Below are positions 6,879-11,219 of a DNA stretch of 11,219 nt, one piece after another (within the stretch, counting starts at the first letter, position 1; each line of letters opens with the position of its first letter). Both the position numbers and the translations under genes were made by a program. Source of the stretch: Desulfobulbus sp. (GTDB taxonomy: Bacteria > Desulfobacterota > Desulfobulbia > Desulfobulbales > Desulfobulbaceae); NCBI GenBank assembly GCA_030600525.1, contig JAUVLX010000088.1, forward strand, positions 1 through 11,219. Direction: 5' to 3'. The notes under the pieces are model-generated. The model made no database searches and was not told the origin of the DNA. It saw nothing but the letters and a program-made list of their open reading frames with translations.

Positions 6879-7889
6879 TTAGAGTGTTGCTATTTTTTGG
6901 AATCCATATGCAGCAGCACCCAGGGTTGCTGTCTGCGGGTTGAGTATTATTTTTATAGGAATATCTTGTAACAGCTCTTGATAGACTCCCCTGGTAAAGA
7001 GGGCCATGAAGCGTTCTTGATTAATGAAGGGCTTAACTCTTGGCGCGAGCCCGCCGCCAAGAAAGATTCCCCCCAGTGCCATGGTGGTTAATGCAAGATT
7101 GGCTGCCTGGTCTGCAAGGATATCTATAAAAAGTTGAATGGTTTGCAGGGCAATGTGGTTTGTCTGGTTATTATGTAATGCGTTAAGAGCAGCGCTTATA
7201 ATTACCGGCGTTTTATCAATGGCAGAGGCCAACTCACTAATGAGTTGGGGAGGCATTGGCATGTGAGTCTGCATAAAGTCAAGCAGGTTGGGCAAGCCGC
7301 TGCCGGAACAGACGTGCTCCACGGAGACATGTGCATATTTCTGTTGCATATGGGTAAGCAACTGTATTTGTCGTGCACCTCTTGGTGCAAAACTAATGTG
7401 ACCGCCTTCCGAAGGATGGGGAACGAGCTGAGTTCCGTCATGGGTTAAAAAGCCCTGTCCAAGTCCTGTGCCTGGGGCAAGAACTGCAACAGAAGAACTG
7501 GATACAGGATTGCCAGTATTGAGTATTTCAAGGTCGGCCTTTGGCAGCAGAACTGCTCCCATGGTAGTTGCAACCAGATCGTTGATCAGGAAAGCGTGTT
7601 CAAAGTGAAATTGTTGCTGAAGATGTTCTGCGGAGATAGTCCAGTCAAGATTGGTCATCTCAGCCTGGTTGTGAATGACAGGACCGGCAATACCAAAGCA
7701 GCCGAAAGCAGGGGTTACTCTATTTTGTTGCAGGAACTGCTCTATGAGTTGATAGAAATCTGTTGCCTGGCAATTTTGGAAAGTATGCTGCGCCAAGGGG
7801 GGGGCCTGCCTTTGCGCTTGGCGGTACAGTGCGAGGGTTGTTTTGGTACCGCCTATATCGCCGGCCAGAAGGAGCGCGTTGTCGGTCAT
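6879..7889 (-). CDS. glk: Glucokinase (Glk family)
   Basis: The enzyme phosphorylates glucose to glucose-6-phosphate with ATP in the cytoplasm. The 336-residue protein is close to the E. coli Glk length (321) and shows the ASKHA-fold phosphate-1 motif GDIGGTKT (10-17), the catalytic Asp104 in LINDLVA, the second phosphate loop APGTGLGQG (138-146), the glucose-contact Glu161/His164 in SEGGHISFAPRG, Glu191 in VEHVCSGSGL, and the C-terminal GGIFLGGGLAPR. The HxCxxCGxxGC zinc motif of ROK-family kinases is absent, so it belongs to the non-ROK Glk group. It is the first gene of a unit with the TVP38-family and flavoprotein genes. The start codon has no Shine-Dalgarno sequence; the leader just before it is instead C/T-rich. 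The start is still the natural one, since the glycine loop follows at the expected distance. Confidence 0.93.
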   Translation of the reverse strand: MTDNALLLAGDIGGTKTTLALYRQAQRQAPPLAQHTFQNCQATDFYQLIEQFLQQNRVTPAFGCFGIAGPVIHNQAEMTNLDWTISAEHLQQQFHFEHAFLINDLVATTMGAVLLPKADLEILNTGNPVSSSSVAVLAPGTGLGQGFLTHDGTQLVPHPSEGGHISFAPRGARQIQLLTHMQQKYAHVSVEHVCSGSGLPNLLDFMQTHMPMPPQLISELASAIDKTPVIISAALNALHNNQTNHIALQTIQLFIDILADQAANLALTTMALGGIFLGGGLAPRVKPFINQERFMALFTRGVYQELLQDIPIKIILNPQTATLGAAAYGFQKIATL

Positions 7890-8041
7890 TGTGTTCAGAG
7901 GAGGTATACCTTTTCTGAATTTTAAAAAAGAGGGATAATAACCGTCCTGTGATTACGAGACTGTTTGCAGGAAAGAGACCAGGCTGCGAGAGGGAGAATT
8001 CTCAAGAGCTTTCTAAGGCAAGTGTCTATCTCATCCCTTTG

Positions 8042-8047
8042 ATTATA
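8042..8047 (-). promoter_or_regulatory. Candidate -10 box for the glk unit
   Basis: A perfect TATAAT stands on the minus strand about 150 bases before the glk ATG, just past the terminator-like hairpin of the preceding unit. No matching -35 box is seen at 16-18 bases, so this is only a candidate. It would give a leader of about 145 nt. Confidence 0.3.
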
Positions 8048-8104
8048 CAGGATATACGTACCCCACTGGTTAAAGCATAACCATCGGCCAGGTATGATTC
8101 AATG

Positions 8105-8146
8105 AAGAAAGTAAATAAATTGTCACTATTGGATGAATAGCGACAA
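8105..8146 (-). terminator. Probable terminator of the guaA-NYN unit
   Basis: On the minus strand an 11-bp stem (8136-8146 pairing with 8120-8130, one G-U pair, loop of five) lies about 20 bases after the NYN gene stop. It is followed by a U-rich tail (TTTATTTACTTTCTTC). The stem is low in GC, so termination may be partial. Confidence 0.55.
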
Positions 8147-8166
8147 GATAGATTACATAGAGCAGG

Positions 8167-8949
8167 TCAGGGTTCTTTGAGGAGCCTGATGTCCCACGCC
8201 TCTGAACGATTATCGTTGGCAGGGTTCTCAACGATGCGAAATTCAAAAATTCTTCCCTGATCAAGGAAATATTGATCCGAGCCGAGAGTAGATTTTGAGA
8301 GGTGAAAAAAGACAGTATATGGAACGAGGCGCTTGTTTTCCAACCGGTAATAGCGGAAAAAGCCAAATCCTCTTTCCATATTAAAATTAGCTACCGTGCC
8401 GCGTTGCCACTGTTCATGGAATCCATCCTGGGAGGGAGAGGCACTGATGGGAAGGAGGCCAGGGATGAGGAAGCCGGACATATATGAGTCGGCAACTTCC
8501 CGTAATGCATTACTTACATTATGGAAACCGACAACTTCTACCCTGCAGCCCATATTTTGCAGAGCAATAATTAAGCGAATAAAGTCACCATCGCCAGTAA
8601 GCAGGATAATGCGATCAAGGTTGCGTGCCTGCAACAGAGCGTCAATAGCCAGATCCATATCTGCATTAGCCTTGGTCGTTATATTACCCTCATCATCCTG
8701 AAAACGACGGACATATTTTTTAATTACCTTGAACCCGCACTGACGGAGGATATCGTGATAGGAGTAAACTTTTTGGCGATATTCCTGATCGCTCTGGGTC
8801 CTTTCACGATCTTCAGCAAGGTAACAATTAGCCCTGAGCAGGGCAGAATGGCCTTCGTTGGCAATGTCCACCAGGACATCGTAACGCATGCCATATCCGC
8901 CGCTCATCTTTATGTTTTCGGCATCAACGTAGATACCTGTTTTCAGCAT
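8167..8949 (-). CDS. NYN-domain (LabA/DUF88-like) protein with C-terminal cold-shock-like domain
   Basis: A 260-residue cytoplasmic protein. The N-terminal part (about 1-165) is a NYN/PIN-like domain. Its acidic residues are placed as in metal-dependent RNases of this fold: Asp9 in YVDAEN with Asn12, Asp97 and Asp99 in NADMDLAIDA, and Asp120 and Asp122 in LLTGDGDF. The C-terminal part (about 181-256) resembles a cold-shock OB fold: RGTVANFNMERGFGFFR, with an RNP1-like GFGFFR at 194-199, and an RNP2-like TVFFHLS at 212-218. Together these suggest an RNA-binding ribonuclease; the target is unknown. The frame is open upstream to 9003, but the ATG at 8949 is preferred because it starts directly at the conserved core and is preceded by AAAGGG. 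That start lies 10 bases after the guaA stop, so translational coupling with guaA is likely. Confidence 0.88.
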   Translation of the reverse strand: MLKTGIYVDAENIKMSGGYGMRYDVLVDIANEGHSALLRANCYLAEDRERTQSDQEYRQKVYSYHDILRQCGFKVIKKYVRRFQDDEGNITTKANADMDLAIDALLQARNLDRIILLTGDGDFIRLIIALQNMGCRVEVVGFHNVSNALREVADSYMSGFLIPGLLPISASPSQDGFHEQWQRGTVANFNMERGFGFFRYYRLENKRLVPYTVFFHLSKSTLGSDQYFLDQGRIFEFRIVENPANDNRSEAWDIRLLKEP

Positions 8950-8955
8950 AATATA

Positions 8956-8961
8956 CCCTTT
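8956..8961 (-). promoter_or_regulatory. Ribosome binding site of the NYN gene, overlapping the guaA stop
   Basis: AAAGGG on the minus strand lies six bases before the ATG at 8949 and overlaps two bases of the guaA TAA codon (8960-8962). Ribosomes terminating on guaA would sit on this site, which supports both the start choice and coupled translation. Confidence 0.6.
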
Positions 8962-10510
8962 ACTCCCATTCGATAGTGGCTGGAGGTTTTGAGGAAATAT
9001 CATACACTACGCGGTTAACGCCGCGAACCTCATTGATAATTCGGTTGGAAATGCGACCGAGAATGTCATACGGCAGGCGCGACCAGTCAGCAGTCATGGC
9101 GTCTATAGAATCAACGCAGCGTAGGGCAATGACATGCTCATAGGTCCGTCCGTCTCCCATAACTCCAACAGTCTGGATGGGGAGTAACACTGCAAACGAC
9201 TGCCAGACCTTGCGATACCACCCTGCATTTCTTATCTCCTCCAGAACAATCACATCAGCCTGACGGAGGACGTGAAGACGCTCCTCTGTGACCTCTCCCA
9301 TGATACGGATACCTAGCCCAGGGCCGGGAAAAGGCTGACGGTAGATGGCCTGCTCCGGGAGGCCGAGCTCAAGACCGAGTTCGCGGACTTCATCCTTAAA
9401 CAGTTCCCTGAGCGGCTCAATCAGGTCAAGGTGCATCCTTTCCGGTAACCCGCCCACATTGTGATGGGATTTGATAGGAGCCTTGCCCCGGAACACAACC
9501 GATTCGATCACGTCGGGGTACAGGGTACCTTGGGCAAGAAATTTTACATCACCCAGTTTTTTGGCTTCTTGCTCAAATATTTCTATAAACCCAAAACCAA
9601 TCCTCTTACGTTTTTCCTCTGGATCAGAAATTCCGTGCAGTTTTTCCAGGAAGAATGACTCCGCATTAACATCAATGAGCTGCAGGCTTGTTTTCTGGTT
9701 GAAAAAATTAAGAATACTTTCAGATTCGCCGGACCTCATCAGGCCATTATTGACGTAAATACACGTCAGCTGGTCACCAATGGCCTTGTGGATTAGAGCG
9801 GCAACTACTGATGAATCAACTCCACCGGAAAGGGCACAGATGACCTTTTCCTTCCCTACTTTATCTTGAATTTCCTTTACTGTTGCATCAATAAAAGAAT
9901 GCATTGTCCATTCTGGTTTACATCCACATACACCGAAAATGAAATTGCGCAGCACGTCATTACCAATAAGGGTGTGGGCAACTTCCGGATGAAACTGCAC
10001 TGCGACAAAAGGTTTTTCTTTATGGCGGAGAGCGGCATAGGGCGAATGGTCACTGGTCGCGGTTACTGTAAATCCCGGGGCAAGATCTTCAATACGATCG
10101 CCGTGACTCATCCATACCTGGTAATGGGATGGTGCGGTTTCCATACCGGCAAAAAGACCGGCAGTATAATCGATAGTAAGATCAGCTTTGCCGAATTCTC
10201 GTTTTTCAGCTTTTTCTACTCGACCGCCGTTTTGGACCATCATCAACTGGGCACCATAGCAGATACCAAGAACAGGAACTCCCATCTCAAATATTTGTGG
10301 GTCACTTATCGGTGCATCTTCATCATAGACACTTGCCGGACCGCCGGAGAGAATGATACCGGTGGGGTGCATTGCCTTGAGCTCATCAAGCGGCAGGGTA
10401 TAGGGATGAATTTCACTGTACACTTTTTGCTCGCGGATGCGGCGTGCAATCAGTTGAGTGGTCTGAGAGCCAAAGTCGAGAATGATGATTTTTTCAGAGT
10501 GGCTTGTCAT
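8960..10510 (-). CDS. guaA: GMP synthase (glutamine-hydrolysing)
   Basis: The enzyme converts XMP to GMP using ATP and glutamine, the last step of guanine nucleotide synthesis, in the cytoplasm. The 516-residue protein has the full layout. The class I glutamine amidotransferase domain (about 7-195) has the nucleophile Cys84 in GICYGAQ and the His174/Glu176 pair in FHPEV. The ATP pyrophosphatase domain has the P-loop SGGVDSS at 228-234. The C-terminal dimerisation domain runs through PFPGPGLGIRI (393-403) and ends in the conserved KPPATIEWE. The IYVNNGLMR segment (251-259) has Asn where many homologues have Asp, a known variation. No clear Shine-Dalgarno precedes the ATG. guaB, the common partner, is not adjacent; instead a NYN-domain gene follows after 10 bases. 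Confidence 0.98.
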   Translation of the reverse strand: MTSHSEKIIILDFGSQTTQLIARRIREQKVYSEIHPYTLPLDELKAMHPTGIILSGGPASVYDEDAPISDPQIFEMGVPVLGICYGAQLMMVQNGGRVEKAEKREFGKADLTIDYTAGLFAGMETAPSHYQVWMSHGDRIEDLAPGFTVTATSDHSPYAALRHKEKPFVAVQFHPEVAHTLIGNDVLRNFIFGVCGCKPEWTMHSFIDATVKEIQDKVGKEKVICALSGGVDSSVVAALIHKAIGDQLTCIYVNNGLMRSGESESILNFFNQKTSLQLIDVNAESFFLEKLHGISDPEEKRKRIGFGFIEIFEQEAKKLGDVKFLAQGTLYPDVIESVVFRGKAPIKSHHNVGGLPERMHLDLIEPLRELFKDEVRELGLELGLPEQAIYRQPFPGPGLGIRIMGEVTEERLHVLRQADVIVLEEIRNAGWYRKVWQSFAVLLPIQTVGVMGDGRTYEHVIALRCVDSIDAMTADWSRLPYDILGRISNRIINEVRGVNRVVYDISSKPPATIEWE

Positions 10511-10615
10511 ATCGTATATGTTGTCAGTGGTTGATAAATGTAAGTTCTATGTCTGTATGGACCGTTATACCGGATTTCTCATCAGTTCAGGCGGTGTCAG
10601 GTTCAAAGTTTTTGG

Positions 10616-10711
10616 TTATGGATAGGTACGCGTAGACTCCGATAGTAGCCTATATTCTTTGCCAAAATACTGAAGGAAATGATGCCGGATGGACTGACCT
10701 TTGGTGAACAT
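10616..10711 (-). pseudogene. Possible remnant of an alanyl-tRNA synthetase N-terminus
   Basis: A 31-codon ATG frame reads with IRHHFLQYF near its start and a Ser/Pro-ended segment about 20 residues later. This has the same spacing as the IR-x2-FL-x-FF...SS...P start of alanyl-tRNA synthetases. It stops before any catalytic motif, has no Shine-Dalgarno, and begins exactly where repeat copy B ends. The match is short and could be chance. Confidence 0.15.
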
Positions 10712-10794
10712 TGTGGAAATTTGTAACTCAATGTGGCTTTGCTCAACATTAAAAAATCATGTGCAATTAAACACATTGACACAATGGTCATGAG
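10709..10794 (-). repeat. 86-bp dispersed repeat, copy B
   Basis: This is the minus-strand partner of the repeat at 4544-4629, about 80% identical without gaps. The central hairpin of copy A is partly kept: two of the changes turn A-U/G-C pairs into G-U pairs, while the outer two pairs and one inner pair are lost. It sits upstream of guaA and downstream of the permease gene. Both copies end at the same ATG-containing sequence (CCAYAATG). Confidence 0.75.
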
Positions 10795-10839
10795 AAATTC
10801 AGGTTCGTTACGCATGTATATAAAAGCGCCTCCGACCAA

Positions 10840-10865
10840 GAGTTTCAAGGGGTTTCTTGAAACTC
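10840..10865. other. Perfect 10-bp palindrome with six-base loop
   Basis: GAGTTTCAAG and its exact complement flank GGGTTT, about 60 bases after the permease stop. In the minus-strand transcript it is not followed directly by a U-run (the first one is about 15 bases on), so it is at best a weak terminator. A second, competing 7-bp pairing (CCAAGAG at 10836-10842 with CTCTTGG at 10876-10882) overlaps its left arm. Confidence 0.55.
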
Positions 10866-10927
10866 ACCTCAGCTCCTCTTGGGAACCCGACTGAAAACAC
10901 TTGGAAGGAGAAAGTCACCGGCGGGAA

Positions 10928-11219
10928 TCAGAACAAACTGGAAGCATACGCATATAATGCCAACATTACGGGGACATAAACGATAGAAAGAAGATTGTAA
11001 AGCAGCACTGCCAAGGCATCCTTTTCAGTCTTTGCCTTAAGTAAGACATCCAAGGTTACAGTGTTACCAGCCATAGGGACAATAGAAAAAACAAACATCA
11101 CCTTATGCAATTCGCCATACAGTAAATGGGTGACGGTTGTATCCAGCAGGATAAACAGACTTACGAGCAGAGGCCATAGAAGGTGCTTGGCAATCAGGGA
11201 TATTTTTAAAAATGCTACA
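10928..11219 (-). CDS. C-terminal part of an AEC-family (auxin efflux carrier-like) permease, partial
   Basis: The frame is open from the window edge to the stop at 10928, giving the last 96 residues of a membrane protein; the start lies outside the window. Hydrophobic segments are at visible residues about 13-33, 40-55 and 68-93. The pattern P-M-A-G-N-T-V-T-L, then about ten residues, then EKDALAVLLYNLLSIVYVPVML, resembles the end of AEC transporters, where a P-x-A-x-N-T segment precedes the last helix. These carry organic anions or similar solutes across the inner membrane. The substrate cannot be told from this fragment, and the family call rests on one motif region. Confidence 0.65.
   Translation of the reverse strand, partial: VAFLKISLIAKHLLWPLLVSLFILLDTTVTHLLYGELHKVMFVFSIVPMAGNTVTLDVLLKAKTEKDALAVLLYNLLSIVYVPVMLALYAYASSLF

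Larger units (their letters stand above)
10511..10927. other. 417-base gap between the AEC permease gene and guaA
   Basis: No full gene is seen here. The gap holds repeat copy B (10709-10794), a perfect palindrome (10840-10865), and a 31-codon minus-strand reading frame (10616-10711) with weak AlaRS resemblance. A longer minus-strand frame (10603 up to an ATG at 10815, 70 codons) overlaps repeat copy B and has no recognisable product. The guaA promoter must lie here unless guaA is read through from the permease. TATAAC on the minus strand near 10570 is a possible -10 box, without a good -35. Confidence 0.6.

Noticed and set aside
7899..7905. Perfect AGGAGGT on the plus strand
   Set aside because: No start codon follows at 5-10 bases and no plus-strand reading frame begins here.
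7994..8003. GAGAATTCTC palindrome in the glk leader
   Set aside because: A 10-base palindrome is common by chance; no second copy or regulator context supports an operator.
9866..10534. 222-codon plus-strand frame opposite guaA
   Set aside because: It is antisense to the conserved GATase and P-loop codons of guaA, with no recognisable motif or ribosome binding site.
10603..10815. 70-codon minus-strand frame containing repeat copy B
   Set aside because: The repeat differences between copies A and B hit all codon positions and copy A has a stop, so coding is not supported. It remains open as a decayed gene.

Overview
The window looks like ordinary chromosome from a Gram-negative bacterium of moderate GC content. 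The periplasmic DegP/HtrA protease with two PDZ domains and a Sec signal peptide points to a Gram-negative cell. A sulfate-reducer-like lineage (Desulfobulbales or a relative) is my best guess from the protein flavour. That guess is from memory and weak, because no rRNA or tRNA gene is present to anchor it. All eight protein genes lie on the minus strand, so they read from right to left.

Reading in the direction of transcription: the window opens inside the 3' end of an AEC-family permease gene (stop at 10928). A 417-base gap follows, holding a perfect palindrome, one copy of an 86-bp dispersed repeat, and a tiny alanyl-tRNA-synthetase-like remnant. Next is guaA (GMP synthase, 8960-10510). 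Ten bases after its stop comes a gene for a NYN-domain RNase fused to a cold-shock-like domain (8167-8949). A low-GC hairpin with a U-rich tail follows. A second unit contains glk (glucokinase, 6879-7889), a TVP38/TMEM64 membrane protein (6146-6835) and a MerA-like FAD/NAD(P) disulfide oxidoreductase (4645-6114), with gaps of only 43 and 30 bases. The next gap (4378-4644) holds the second repeat copy, in inverted orientation relative to the first, and the htrA control region. Then come htrA (2908-4377), a good rho-independent terminator (about 2848-2894), and acnA (aconitase A, 25-2763).

Most of the genes are housekeeping: GMP synthesis, glucose phosphorylation, the citrate/isocitrate step, and envelope protein quality control. 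The less ordinary points are: (i) the 86-bp repeat, about 80% identical without gaps between two intergenic regions, containing a strong hairpin; (ii) the NYN-plus-cold-shock fusion coupled to guaA; (iii) the redox flavoprotein and TVP38 membrane protein in the glucokinase operon; and (iv) a cysteine-rich segment in the aconitase next to its cluster-binding region. I saw no CRISPR array, transposase, tRNA, rRNA or phage gene, and nothing I can defend as a whole new system. The repeat family is the strongest lead.
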